A stretch of 64,000 nucleotides of DNA from Caldilineaceae bacterium (GTDB lineage Bacteria; Chloroflexota; Anaerolineae; Caldilineales; Caldilineaceae). Below, piece after piece: positions 42,201 to 52,200 of the stretch (position 1 is the first letter of the stretch; each line of letters starts with the position of its first letter). A program made the translations under genes and the position numbers. The stretch is from positions 16,130 through 80,129 of the forward strand of contig JAHBVF010000032.1 of assembly GCA_019637685.1 (NCBI GenBank), in the 5' to 3' direction. The notes under the pieces are model-generated. The model was not told where the DNA came from and made no database searches. It saw only the letters and a list, made by a program, of their open reading frames with translations.

Positions 42201-44197
42201 ACATCCTTGACATTGACGTGCTGCATCCCGCCCTGACAGTTCAGTCACAGGCAATTCAGCCACCGCCAATTCAGCCACCCACCCAATCACCGCCACCCCG
42301 CCATCTGGCCTGGCATACGGGCATAGGCACAGCCCTGCTTGCCCCGCTTTTCGTCGCGCTGCTGGGCAATCTGGACAGCTTCGCCCAGATTGTCAAACGG
42401 CTGCTGGACATAAGCCAGAGCAGCTTTGAAAGCGCTATTCCCGGTGTGGAGACGATTGTGCGGGCCGGGGATGGCCTCTGGCGATTGGTGACATCCGACG
42501 TTGGGTTGCCCGCCTATGACTTCTGGGGACCCAGCCGGGTGATTCCCAATACCATCAACGAATTTCCCTATTGGAGCTTCACTTTTGCCGACCTCCACCC
42601 CCATATGATCGGTATCCCCTTCTCCGTTCTCTTCATCGGGCTGGTGCTGGTCCTGCTGGGCAGCTATGACGTGGACTGGCGGCGGGAGTGGGGGAGTGGA
42701 CTGCTGCTCCTGGGCGGCTGTGGTCTGCTGCTGGGAACCCTCGCCAGCATCAATCTTTGGGAACTGCCCACTTATTTTGGTCTGGGCATATTGGCTCTGG
42801 CGGTCAGTCTTTATCGGGGACGGGGGCGTTTGCCCCTGGCCTTGCTGATCGGGGGTGGGGTTGGTTATCTCGCGATTGCCTTTCTGGCCTTTCTGCCCTT
42901 CTTCCGCAACTATCACAATGTGGGGGCGAGCGGTGTGGGCACTGTCAAACAGCCGGACGATCTGGGCCTCTGGCTGCTGATCTGGGGCTTCTTCGCCTTT
43001 GTGCTGATCTCCTGGCTGCTGGTGAGCCTGGGCCGACGTGCCAGGCCCGGCGACAGCAAACCCACCGGCCTGGAGCGCTGGAATGGCCTGGCCTGGGGTG
43101 ATGTGGAGCGCCTGCCCCGGCTGCTCTATTGGCAGCAGAGACTGGTGCGCTGGCCGACGCTGGGATTTGCCGCTAGCCTCTGGTGGGTTCCCTTCTTTGT
43201 GCTGGTTGGCGCGGGGCTGGTGCTCTTCACCGGGCAGAAGGTTCTGGGTCTTTGTGTGCCATTTCTCGCCATTGGTTTTTTGCTGCTGTGGCGGCGAGGA
43301 AAAGGCGCAGATCCGGGCAGCCTATTGGCCGCGCTCTTGGCGGTTACCGGCTTTGCTATTTTGGCTGGCACGCAGTTGATCTTCCTCAAAGATTTCTTGC
43401 AGGGCGGCGATTGGTATCGCATGAATACGCTCTTCAAATTCTTTATTCAGGTCTGGGTACTGTGGGGAATTGCCGCCGCGCTGGCCCTGCCCCGCATTCT
43501 GACACAGCCTTCTGACCAAGCGCCCCCGTTGCGCCCGCCGCGTGCTAGTTGGCTGCGTCCGATCTGGCTCGGCGTATTTTCCCTGCTTCTCCTTGCCAGC
43601 CTGGCCTATCCCCTGTGGGGAACGGCAGCCCGCGCGGATCAGCGCTTCCCCGGCTGGCGGCCAGAGATAGGCACGCTGAACGGGCTGGACTATATGAATA
43701 AGGGCGTCTACACCTGGCCCGACGGCAACAATGCCATTGAACTGCGCTACGACCGGGACGCCATCAACTGGCTGCTGGACAATGTGCGGGGCAATCTGGT
43801 GGTGGCCGAGTCTTCTACCCTGGAATATTACCGGGCCGGGGGCAGCCGGGTGGCCTCTTTGACCGGGCTGAGCGGCGTGAGCGGGATGCACGAAGGGGAA
43901 CAGCGCTGGGGCGAACTGGTGGGCGCGCGCAACAGCCTGCTGGGTGAGTTTTGGAACACCGACGATTTGGGGCGCACCCGCCAACTGTTGGATGAACTGG
44001 GAATCGCCCTGATTTACGTGGGCCAATTGGAGCAGCACGAACATCCCCAGGCCGCGGCCAAATTTGCGGAGCTGGTCGGGACCGGGGAACTCTCTGTACT
44101 CTACAGCAATGACCGGGTGACGATCTACGCGGTCAACGGTCGGCTGGTTCAGGTGGGCGATGGACATTTCGCCCCTGCCCCGTCGCCCGAATCGTAA
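39257..44197 (+). CDS. Giant membrane protein: PMT-like glycosyltransferase fused to DUF2298
   Basis: A 1646-residue polytopic protein starting at TTG 39257; no ATG or GTG precedes the first helix. Residues 1-600 are GT-C type: TM1 LLGLALLAGLTLRTWNV, the acidic motif SHPDERSTACSYA, many helices and an outer segment with WESWDDPLPKTVPGEPS. From about 720 to the end is a DUF2298 (Chlor_Arch_YYY) domain, with DRGYLFSKSLGWLL, SPSFPPVDPHFAGGYINYYYFGIYL and, near the end, DGNNAIELRYDRDAINWLLDN. DUF2298 proteins are shared by Chloroflexota and archaea and are thought to act in membrane glycosylation. The fusion of both functions suggests they work on one substrate. A Pro/Asp-rich insert (residues about 940-1015) divides the second half. 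Confidence 0.85.
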   Translation: MGIGYSERTSSLVYLLLGLALLAGLTLRTWNVNFDDGIGSHPDERSTACSYAPSIALPQSWEEFKDPRTSPLNPLWDRNEQRRRSFTYGHFPLYLGVATGEVLHALAPVAEALPISERIVTQMRLANSGCEITIAGRLLMALLDTLTIFLLFLLGRRLYGPWTGLLAATLYAFTAQAVQLSHFFAMDPASTTFTVLAVFGGVLMVQDRSWRGVFLAGVGAGLAISSKFSALPILAAPVVAALAVGWLVSRGDKGSQAGNPADVLRLFVGAGFALFLAVVTFAITSPYAVLDWQNFIQATLVEQGAMVRGIADFPFTRQYRNTTPYLYFIQQQVVWGMGLPLGLVALAGTLWALVRLAMGKASSGEWIVWSWVIPYFGLTGAFLAKFNRYMSPVLPFVILFGAGLVMWLAGKLQLSSRPAIQSSAAQFSAAQSSNIALRYLGWLLTAVALFGGIFWSVAYVNGVYNHEHSWLQASRWVYANAPAGSLILWESWDDPLPKTVPGEPSMRMDVAGLRNIDWSPYEEDTAQKYEILKQKLREADFVIYSSKRIYGSVAELPERYPMTTRYYDLMFGEKLGFVHAAEITSPPRLFGISFPDASADESWSLYDHPQVSIFQKERDLSDAEFDALLGGSWEGAIPWYRGKDSPLSPLFTLLGLGSSPESENSGLINRVVALIRGDDTPHTQQALPPLEERAALTLAVPLNELPLVDNYRWNVAASANPWLAVGWWWLVLSLLGWLSWPIGFLIFRPLRDRGYLFSKSLGWLLCGWLLWLFASTGVAGNTVVNAWLVVALLGIVAVGITIWHWASLKKFVGRMWPLLLAGEALFALAYLFFVLVRMQNPDIWQPWLGGEKFMEFAFLNGILRSPSFPPVDPHFAGGYINYYYFGIYLVAYLIKLTGIYAEVAFNLAIPALFGLTVVNAFGVAYSAVAGGWWPVAIGRAKRADDALPPPPNIPALGEEDSTVPVPIVGDGSAATTDAPTGDILDIDVLHPALTVQSQAIQPPPIQPPTQSPPPRHLAWHTGIGTALLAPLFVALLGNLDSFAQIVKRLLDISQSSFESAIPGVETIVRAGDGLWRLVTSDVGLPAYDFWGPSRVIPNTINEFPYWSFTFADLHPHMIGIPFSVLFIGLVLVLLGSYDVDWRREWGSGLLLLGGCGLLLGTLASINLWELPTYFGLGILALAVSLYRGRGRLPLALLIGGGVGYLAIAFLAFLPFFRNYHNVGASGVGTVKQPDDLGLWLLIWGFFAFVLISWLLVSLGRRARPGDSKPTGLERWNGLAWGDVERLPRLLYWQQRLVRWPTLGFAASLWWVPFFVLVGAGLVLFTGQKVLGLCVPFLAIGFLLLWRRGKGADPGSLLAALLAVTGFAILAGTQLIFLKDFLQGGDWYRMNTLFKFFIQVWVLWGIAAALALPRILTQPSDQAPPLRPPRASWLRPIWLGVFSLLLLASLAYPLWGTAARADQRFPGWRPEIGTLNGLDYMNKGVYTWPDGNNAIELRYDRDAINWLLDNVRGNLVVAESSTLEYYRAGGSRVASLTGLSGVSGMHEGEQRWGELVGARNSLLGEFWNTDDLGRTRQLLDELGIALIYVGQLEQHEHPQAAAKFAELVGTGELSVLYSNDRVTIYAVNGRLVQVGDGHFAPAPSPES

Positions 44198-44265
44198 TAT
44201 CAGCCATTCCAAGTCTTCCGCACTCCAAGTAAAGCATATACACTTAATGGAAAACGGCATTTTTT

Positions 44266-44745
44266 GTGGCACAATTCAAATCGGTTGTACTCTCCCGTCT
44301 TTGGAAATTTTTGCCCGATGTGGTGCAGTGGTGGGTGATCTGGCTATTGCGCCCCAAACTGTTTGTCGGCGTGAGCGGTGTCATCTTCAACGACGCTGGC
44401 CAGGTGCTTCTGCTGCGCCACCGCTTTCATCACCGCCATCCCTGGGGGCTGCCCGGTGGTCTGCTGGAGCGGGGGGAGAATCTGGTGGAATGTTGGCAGC
44501 GGGAAGTGCGGGAGGAGACGAATCTGGCCGTGGCTGCCGACCGTCTGCTCACCCAGCGCAGCACATTTCTCAGCCTCGACTTCATCCTTCAGGGGCGAAT
44601 CGTCGGCGGCGAAATGCAACTGGACCTGGGGGAAATTCTGGAAGCTGATTTTTTTGCGACCGATGAATTGCCTGTGGGCCTGCATGAACACCACCGGGCA
44701 GCAATTGCCCGTGCCGCGACCGGGGTCCCGCTTTTGTGGCTTTGA
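44266..44745 (+). CDS. Nudix hydrolase
   Basis: A 159-residue protein beginning at GTG 44266. The Nudix box is complete: GGLLERGENLVECWQREVREETNL (positions about 65-88), fitting the G-x5-E-x7-R-E-x2-E-E-x-G pattern except that Asn replaces the glycine near its end. The preceding strand is FVGVSGVIFNDAGQVLLLRHR, and WGLPGG precedes the box, as in MutT-like enzymes. Nudix hydrolases cleave nucleoside diphosphates linked to another group, often as housecleaning enzymes or in sugar-nucleotide turnover. A hydrophobic N-terminal segment (FLPDVVQWWVIWLL) may attach it to the membrane, where it could act on nucleotide-sugar or polyprenyl-linked compounds of the surrounding cluster; that link is inference. 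Confidence 0.85.
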   Translation: MAQFKSVVLSRLWKFLPDVVQWWVIWLLRPKLFVGVSGVIFNDAGQVLLLRHRFHHRHPWGLPGGLLERGENLVECWQREVREETNLAVAADRLLTQRSTFLSLDFILQGRIVGGEMQLDLGEILEADFFATDELPVGLHEHHRAAIARAATGVPLLWL

Positions 44746-44825
44746 AGACTCCCTCCCGGGGTATTGCTCGGTTCCAATCCACTACGAAATCGGACGATCC
44801 GTAGTTCAGCGTCCATAAAAATGCA

Positions 44826-47324
44826 ATGATTGCACAATTTCTCGGCTGGTATCTGATCGTACAACTTATCTCTCTGGCCGCGCTGCCCCTGGCCCTGCGT
44901 CTCTTTGCCAATCTGCCGGATCGGGGCTACGTCTTTGCCAAAAGTTTGGGTATTCTGCTGGTGGGGGGGCTGCTCTGGCTGGGGACCAGCTATGGACTGT
45001 TGCGCAACGAAGCCGGGGGCGCGTGGCTGGCCCTTGGCCTGCTGGCCGCGCTGAGCTATACCGCGGGCTGGCAGCAGATTCGGGCCATCTGGCAAGAGCG
45101 ACGACTGCCCTTTGCTGGCGGCTGGCGCTATCTGCTGGGCGCTGAGACGCTCTTTCTGGCAGCCTTCCTCCTGTGGACATTTGTCCGGGCCTACGACCCC
45201 GGCATCAACCACACCGAACAGCCCATGGACCTGATGTTTATGACCGGCATCTGGACCAGCCCCACCTTCCCGCCCAGAGACCCCTGGCTGGCGGGCTACG
45301 CCATCAGCTACTACTATTTCGGCTATTGGCTGCTCACAACCCTCACCCATCTGACCGGCCAGACACCGGAAATTGCCTACAATCTGGGCCAGGCCTGTTG
45401 GTTTGGACTCCTGCTGCTGGGCAGCTTTGGGATTGGCTACAATTTGCTGGCAGCGGGCGACGGACGGCCGACCGCGAGCGGCACACGGGCCGCGGCGGTC
45501 GGCGGTCTTTTGTCCGCAGTCGCCATCGGTATTACGGGCAATCTCCAGGGGATTCTGGAATGGCTCTACGCCCAGGGCGTGAATATCGATGGGCTGGCCC
45601 GTTTCTTCTCTGTGCGCAATTTCCCCAGCGAGGCCCGGGTGACAAATCTGTGGCACATCGACAACGGCTGGTGGTGGTGGCGCAGCAGTCGGGTCCTCTC
45701 GGATCGCACACTCCTGGGCGATCACATCGAAGTCATCGACGAATTTCCCATCTTCAGCTACATCCTGGGCGACAACCACCCCCACGTTTTGGCGATGCCC
45801 TTTGTGCTGCTGGTGGTGGCCCTGGCCCTGAACCTCTTTTTATCTCGCCCAAAAGGGGAGGGGGCGGCAAATCCTCAGCCCTCACTCTTCAATCCCCAAT
45901 CCCTGCTGGCACTGATTCCCTTCCATCTTTCCGGCCTACTTCTGCTCGTTGTGGCCGCGGGGGGGTTGATCTTCTTCAACACCTGGGACTTTCCTCCCTA
46001 TTGGCTGCTGCTCACCCTCTGTGCCCTGTGGGTGGCCAAGGCGGTCTATGCCACGGGCCGTGCCCTGTGGCTGGCCGGGGCGCTGGCGGTGGCCGTGCTT
46101 GTGGGCGCGGTAATCGTCTACTTTCCCTACTTCCTCACCGCCCAGAGTCAGGCAGGCGGGGTGTTGCCCAATTTTTTCAACCCGACCCATCTGCCCCAGT
46201 TTTTGCTGATGTTCGGCCATTTTCTGTTGGGGCTGGGCAGTCTGCTTCTGCTGGCCTGGAAGGATGTGCGCCCCGCCCCCCGCAGGATCGCGATAGTTGC
46301 CGGTCTGGTCCTGGGGCTGCCCATTCTTTTTCTGCTGGGCAGCCTGGCCCTTGCCAACAGCAGCGAAGCCGGACGCAGCCTCTTGCAGCGGATGCCCCTG
46401 GCCCCAGAGATGACCAGCTATCCGGCGGCGGTAGCGACCCGTTGGCTGGCCCGGCCCTGGACATTCCTGCTTCTTGGCAGTCTGGCTTCGCTGGTCATTG
46501 CCCAGCTCTGGGCGCGCTTTGATTCTGTCTCCACACCCACTGCTTCCACACCCACTGGCCCAGGCGAGGCGGATGGAGTGCGGGCGGGCACGACCTTTGC
46601 CCTGCTGTTGGCGGGCATTGGCCTGCTGCTGGTCTATGCCCCGGAGTTCGTCTATCTGCGGGATAACTTTGGCTCCCGTATGAATACTGTCTTCAAATTC
46701 TATTATCAGGGATGGCTCCTGCTGGGGCTGGCCGCGGTCTACGGCATTGTGCGCTCATTTCAGACCTTTGCGGGCAAGCGGGGGCTGGCCGTTCTCCTTC
46801 TCGGCGGCCTTTCGCTCTTGCTAATTTTGGCCGCGCTGATCTATCCTGTGGCTGGGGTTTACACAAAGGCCAATCACTTTCAGGGCGAACCGACTCTCAA
46901 CGGGCTGGCCTATGTGGGGGCGGATGAATTGGCCGCGATCGATTGGCTGCGAGCCAATACGCGGCCGGACGCGCTGGTGCTGGAGGGCAAAGGCGGCAGC
47001 TATCGGGCCGAGACTGCCCGCCTGAGCGCAGCCACAGGGCGAGCCACGCTTCTGGGCTGGGACGGCCACGAATCCCAGTGGCGGGGGGATGCCTACGTTT
47101 CCATGGCCCAGGGGCGACCCGAAGCCCTGGAAGGGGTCTATCGCAACTCGTCGGCTGAACAGTTGCGGGGAACGCTGGCGCAATGGCAGATTGAGTATGT
47201 GGTAGTTGGCCCAGCCGAGCGCGCCCAATACGGCATTCCCCCAGGCGTAGAAGATCGCTTGGGCCGGGTGATGGAACTGGCTTGGCAACAGGGCGATTTT
47301 CGCATCTATCGCCAGCGAAAGTAA
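44826..47324 (+). CDS. DUF2298 (Chlor_Arch_YYY) polytopic membrane protein
   Basis: An 832-residue protein homologous to the second half of the 1646-residue neighbour. It has the same landmarks: LPDRGYVFAKSLGILLVGGLLWL, NHTEQPMDLMFMTGIWTSPTFPPRDPWLAGYAISYYYFGYW (residues about 130-168), FPIFSYILGDNHPHVLAMPF and SRMNTVFKFYYQGWLLLGLA. About sixteen hydrophobic helices are visible, with a soluble C-terminal part (ADELAAIDWLRANTRPDALVLEGKGGSYRAETAR). The conserved YYYFG and the Asp-His motifs sit outside the membrane and probably form the active site of a GT-C-like enzyme. The exact reaction is not known for the family. The gene is separated from the Nudix gene by 80 bp. Confidence 0.87.
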   Translation: MIAQFLGWYLIVQLISLAALPLALRLFANLPDRGYVFAKSLGILLVGGLLWLGTSYGLLRNEAGGAWLALGLLAALSYTAGWQQIRAIWQERRLPFAGGWRYLLGAETLFLAAFLLWTFVRAYDPGINHTEQPMDLMFMTGIWTSPTFPPRDPWLAGYAISYYYFGYWLLTTLTHLTGQTPEIAYNLGQACWFGLLLLGSFGIGYNLLAAGDGRPTASGTRAAAVGGLLSAVAIGITGNLQGILEWLYAQGVNIDGLARFFSVRNFPSEARVTNLWHIDNGWWWWRSSRVLSDRTLLGDHIEVIDEFPIFSYILGDNHPHVLAMPFVLLVVALALNLFLSRPKGEGAANPQPSLFNPQSLLALIPFHLSGLLLLVVAAGGLIFFNTWDFPPYWLLLTLCALWVAKAVYATGRALWLAGALAVAVLVGAVIVYFPYFLTAQSQAGGVLPNFFNPTHLPQFLLMFGHFLLGLGSLLLLAWKDVRPAPRRIAIVAGLVLGLPILFLLGSLALANSSEAGRSLLQRMPLAPEMTSYPAAVATRWLARPWTFLLLGSLASLVIAQLWARFDSVSTPTASTPTGPGEADGVRAGTTFALLLAGIGLLLVYAPEFVYLRDNFGSRMNTVFKFYYQGWLLLGLAAVYGIVRSFQTFAGKRGLAVLLLGGLSLLLILAALIYPVAGVYTKANHFQGEPTLNGLAYVGADELAAIDWLRANTRPDALVLEGKGGSYRAETARLSAATGRATLLGWDGHESQWRGDAYVSMAQGRPEALEGVYRNSSAEQLRGTLAQWQIEYVVVGPAERAQYGIPPGVEDRLGRVMELAWQQGDFRIYRQRK

Positions 47325-47370
47325 GTTCCAAGTGCTGGATAATCTATACACTTCCCACGAGGGACGATTT

Positions 47371-49224
47371 GTGAGTAAATCGCTTGCGGCCATGCAGCCG
47401 CCTGAATCGAACAGCAGTGTCGCAGCAATTGCAGGATCAGCAGTTACAGATTCGGCAGCCGGATTGACCGTCGAGCACGGCCTCTATGGGATTCTTCTGC
47501 TTGTCGCCTTCTTTCTGCGCTTTTTCCGTCTGGGATCAGCCGCCCTGCTTGCGCCGGTAGAGGCAGGCCAGGCGTGGGTGGCCTGGGCCAGCGTCACCGG
47601 CTATGAACAGGCGTTGCCTGCTGTGGCCCACTCGCCCCTGCTCTACGCGGCCCAGCGTTTCTTCTTCTGGCTGACCGACGGGGGCGGGGATGGCTGGGCG
47701 CGGCTCCTGCCCGCGCTGGCGGGTGGCCTGCTGGTGCTGGTCCCCTGGCTGCTGCGCGACATCCTGGGCAAGCCCGTCTCCCTCTCCCTGGCCCTGCTGC
47801 TGGCGCTCGATCCCTGGCTGCTCACCTTCAGCCGCACAGGAGACGGTGCGATCCTCTCTGTCTGCCTGGCTCTGGTCCTGCTGGCTGGGCTGGCCCAAGG
47901 CGACCGGCTTTCCACAGTTGGCCGGCGCTGGCTGGCCGTCGCCGCCGGTCTCTTTCTGATCAGCGGACCGTTGGCCTGGCTGCTGCTGCCCGTTTTGATC
48001 GGTGGGGCTGTCCTCTTTGGCGGTCTCTCTCTCTGGCCTGAGGAACAGACTGAACGCGCCCGGCTGCTCACCATCGCCGGGATCACAGTTCTGGCCGGGG
48101 CCACCTCATTTCTATCCGATTGGGATGGCATCGGCGTCATTAGCTCAAGCCTGACCGTGGCTGTGGCCGCGTTGACCGGCAATGCCGATTATCCCCTGGC
48201 CTGGCCTGTCATGCGTCTCATCGCGGATCAGCCCCTGGCTGTGATCCTCGGCCTGGCCGGGATCGCGTCTTTTTGGCTGGCAGACCGGCCCAATGCCGTC
48301 TCCCAGAAGAACAGCGGCGACGGGGATTCTTCGCCAGCGCCCAACCGGAGCCGGAACGCCGCTCTCCCGGATTCCTGGCGTCTGCTCCTGACTGGTTGGC
48401 TGCTGTGGGGCTTGCTTCTGCTTCTGCTGCCAGGCCGCTCGCCTATGGCGCTGTTGGTGTTGGGTCTGCCCCTTGTCATCTGCGCCGCGGGTCTGCTGCC
48501 CCGCCTGCTCGCCTATGCCACCCGCCAGGTGCATTGGCAAGATGGCGTACTGATCGCCGGTGCTATGTCTGTTTTACTGGTTACGTCCCTGATCTGGACC
48601 AGCCATTATAGCAGCGAATGGAGCAGCCCCGATTTTGATCGCTTGACATTTTTCTTCTACGCGCTCTTGCCTGTGCTGGGTATTTTCTTTGTCTGGTGGG
48701 CGGGCTGGCGCACAAGCAGCCAGATGTATACACTGCTGGGTCTGGGGTTTTTGTTGCTGCTCACCCTTGGCAGTGGCTGGTCTCTCAACCAGCCGGGGCT
48801 GATCACCCAAGGCAACGCACTCTTTGCCGATACGGCTCGGCCCGGTTTGGGCGGACTGGTGGCGGATGTGGCCCGCCTCAGCTCCATGCGGGCAATGGAC
48901 CCACAGGAAGCGCCCGTGCTGCTGGCTGTGGAGCCAAAATTGCAACCCCTGCTGGGCTGGAATCTGCGCTCCATGCACAATCTGCGCTTTGTGGATGGCA
49001 TCGATCCGGCGCAGGTGGCAGAACCGTCTGTATTGGTGATAGCCGGTGGGGCCGCGGGTGCGTTTCTGCCCGGCGGCTATGTGGGAAGCCAATATCAGGT
49101 GGCAGCGCGCTGGTTGCCCACGGACCTGACCGGCTCGGGGCCTGTGGTGCGCTGGATTTTATTGCGTGAATCGAAAATAGAACCGCCCATCAAAAGCGTT
49201 GTGCTGTGGGCCAGGGAGGAATAG
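47371..49224 (+). CDS. Polytopic membrane protein, GT39/GT-C-like
   Basis: A 617-residue membrane protein. GTG 47371 is preceded by GAGGGA about 7 nt upstream, a better start than GTG 47332. TM1 is YGILLLVAFFLRFFRLGSAALL, with an acidic residue in PVEAGQAWVAW where GT-C enzymes have Asp-Glu; only one acidic residue is present. Many hydrophobic helices follow (LLPALAGGLLVLVPWLL, SLALLLALDPWLLTFSR). The C-terminal 150 residues are outside (MDPQEAPVLLAVEPKLQPLLGWNLRSMHNLRFVDG). It stops just 2 bp before the next gene's start codon, so the two are translationally linked. It may be an accessory or degenerate glycosyltransferase acting with the Agl23-like protein. Confidence 0.75.
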   Translation: MSKSLAAMQPPESNSSVAAIAGSAVTDSAAGLTVEHGLYGILLLVAFFLRFFRLGSAALLAPVEAGQAWVAWASVTGYEQALPAVAHSPLLYAAQRFFFWLTDGGGDGWARLLPALAGGLLVLVPWLLRDILGKPVSLSLALLLALDPWLLTFSRTGDGAILSVCLALVLLAGLAQGDRLSTVGRRWLAVAAGLFLISGPLAWLLLPVLIGGAVLFGGLSLWPEEQTERARLLTIAGITVLAGATSFLSDWDGIGVISSSLTVAVAALTGNADYPLAWPVMRLIADQPLAVILGLAGIASFWLADRPNAVSQKNSGDGDSSPAPNRSRNAALPDSWRLLLTGWLLWGLLLLLLPGRSPMALLVLGLPLVICAAGLLPRLLAYATRQVHWQDGVLIAGAMSVLLVTSLIWTSHYSSEWSSPDFDRLTFFFYALLPVLGIFFVWWAGWRTSSQMYTLLGLGFLLLLTLGSGWSLNQPGLITQGNALFADTARPGLGGLVADVARLSSMRAMDPQEAPVLLAVEPKLQPLLGWNLRSMHNLRFVDGIDPAQVAEPSVLVIAGGAAGAFLPGGYVGSQYQVAARWLPTDLTGSGPVVRWILLRESKIEPPIKSVVLWAREE

Positions 49225-49226
49225 CA

Positions 49227-52200
49227 ATGCTGCACGAGGAAACCACAAATCTGTCACCATCCAGCCGCCCCCCACTTTTGACACGGAGCACTCTTCTGGA
49301 GCGGCCTTTGTCCGGGCTGTTGCGGATCAATTGGGAGATGGTAGCCTGGGTTGTGCTGCTGGTGCTGGCGGTTGTCAGCCGCTTCTATGATCTGGGCGCG
49401 CGGGCGATGAGCCACGACGAAAGTCTGCACGCAGTCTATTCTTTGGACCTCTACCGCCAGGGCAACTATCAGCACAACCCGATGATGCATGGCCCGCTGC
49501 TCTTTCACGCCAACGCCTTCTTTTATGCGATTTTTGGTGTCACCGACGCCACCACCCGCATCTTCCCCGCGCTGATTGGGATTGGCGTGGTAGGAATGTC
49601 CTGGTTCTACCGGCGCTGGCTGGGCAGAACCGGCGCGCTGGTCGCGGCTTTTCTGCTGCTCATCAGCCCCAGCATCCTCTTCCACAGCCGCTATATCCGC
49701 AATGACATTTACATCGCCTTCTTCGGGATGGTTTGGGCCTATGGAATGTTCCGCTATCTGGAAAGTCGGCGGAGCAAATGGCTCTATGTGATGGCAACCG
49801 GAATGGCCTTTGCCTTTATTGCCAAAGAGAACGCGTTCATGACCGGCGCGCTCTTTGGCGCGTTTGCCGGGGCGCTGGCTCTCTGGCGCAGCCTGGGCAA
49901 GCGCTCTTTTGCTATCGGCGGGCTGGCGCTTCTGGCCGGGTTGGCCTTCCTCTTCCGCCCGGAGTCCGGGAACGGACACACCCTGGCCCTGGCCTTTGTC
50001 GGACTGGTAGTAGTGGTGGCGGCCGTGCTGCTCGCTGTCTATCTGCGCCAGGCAGGCTGGCAGCGTTTTCTTTCCCTGCCCGAGATGGACCTGTCCGTTG
50101 TGATGCTCACGCTGATTTTGCCCTTCACCGCGCCCATTGGCTATCTTGTGTTGCCCTGGGAAAAGGTGGACTGGTCAGCTCCGTCCATCACTACTCCCGA
50201 TGTGGCCCGCTGGACACTGCTGGTGGGGATAATGTCGGCTGTGGCCGTGGGCGTGGCCTGGTATTGGTTCTCCGCGGCCAGCCGGGACGAAAAGAGCACC
50301 GATCGGCCTCGAATGACCACTTGGGTGGGGTTGATGCTTTTTTTCTGGGCCATTGAAATCGTCTTCTTTACAACCTTTTTCACCAATCCCCTGCGCGGGC
50401 TGGCCACTGGAATTGTGGGCAGCCTGGGCTATTGGATCGGCCAGCAGGCTGTGCAGCGGGGCAGCCAGCCCTGGTACTACTACGGACTGCTCACTGTTCT
50501 CTACGAATTTCTCCCCGCGCTGCTGACTGTGGGCGGGGTCGTGGCCCTGGGACGGGGGTTGCTTTCTGGCCGCTGGGAGCCTACGCCGACTGCTGATTTG
50601 CCGCCCGAAAGCCAGGAAGCCCAGGAAGCCCAGGAAGCTAAAAGCCGTCCTTCCCTGCTGTCCGCCGGTGATGGCCGCCGCTTTTTCGTGATTTTCCTTG
50701 CCTTCTGGGCCGCGGGCGCGTGGGTGGCCTATTCCTATGCGGGCGAGAAGATGCCCTGGCTCCTCACCCATATAGCCCAGCCTATGGCGCTCTTTGGCGG
50801 CTGGTGGCTGGGCACGCTCTTCAGCCGCACAGATTGGCGTCAGGTGCGGGAAAAACAGGGCTACTGGCTGTTGCTGTTGCTGCCGGCCCTGGGCTTTGCG
50901 CTGCTCAGCCTGGGCAAGGCGGGGCTGCCCTTTGCCGGGCGGGATGTGGAAAGTCTGGGCGCGACAGTGCGCTTCTTCCTGTCCCTGGCGGCCTGTGGTG
51001 GATTGCTCTATGCGGGCTGGCGCTGGCTGGAACAGGGCGGGCTGGCCCTGGGGATGCGCCTGGCGACTATCGGTGTCGTGGCGATTCTGACCCTGCTCAC
51101 CATTCGTTTCAGCTATATGCTGACGTATGTGAACTACGATATGGCGACCGAATATCTGGTCTACGCCCACGCCGGGCCAGACGTGAAGCGTGCCTTGGCC
51201 GAGATCGACGAAATCAGTATGCGCACAGTAGGTGAACGCGATATCCGGGTGGCCTATGACGACGACGTGGCCTGGCCGATGAGCTGGTATATGCGCTTCT
51301 ACCCCAACAATGTTTTCTATGGCAAGAACCCTTCGGCGGATTCTATGAGCGCGCCGGTTGTCCTGGTGGGGAGCAACAATTACAGCAAAGTGGAACCCTA
51401 TTTGCAGCGGGACTACGTGAGCCGCACCTATCGTCTGGTCTGGTGGCCGGAGGAAAGCTACAAAGGCGAGTGGGATGCAGAGGCAGGACGCTCGAAAGGA
51501 CTGACCCTTTCGCAAATCTGGGGGGCCTTCACCGACCCGGTGCGCCGCTCCCGCCTCTGGCAGATCTGGTTCTACCGCAACCACCCCGGCGAATCGGTGA
51601 CGGCCTGGTCCCATCGCCACGAATTCCGCATGTATGTGCGCCGGGACATCGCGGATATCGTCTGGGACCTGAGCGTGACACCCACCAAAACCGCGGCCGC
51701 GGCCGGGCCAGTCTTTGACTACGACGAGATGGACCTGTCCGCGCAGACACTCTATGTGGGCGTCTACGATAACCTGCCTTTGCTACAGCCCCGGGCTGTG
51801 GCTGTGGGCGCTGACGGCACACGCTACATTTTGGATACGGGTAACAATCGGGTGGTGGTGCTGGATCAGGCCGGCAATTTAGTGCGGTCGTTCGGCAGCA
51901 CCTGCTTCCTCTCGGATGGGGCAGCGGGCCAATGTGTGGACCCGGACGGCTCTGGTCCCCTGGAATTGGGTGACGGTCAGTTCCGCGAGCCGTGGGGGCT
52001 GGCCGTGGGCACAGATGGCACGATATTTGTGGCCGACACCTGGAATGGCCGCATTCAGGCCTTTGATGCCCAGGGCAGCTTCCTGCGCAAGTGGGGCGTC
52101 TTCAATATCATTGAGGGCGACAACCGAGACCCGTTTGCCCTCTTTGGGCCGCGGGGCCTGGCCGTGGCGCTCAACGGAGATGTGCTGGTGGCCGACACCG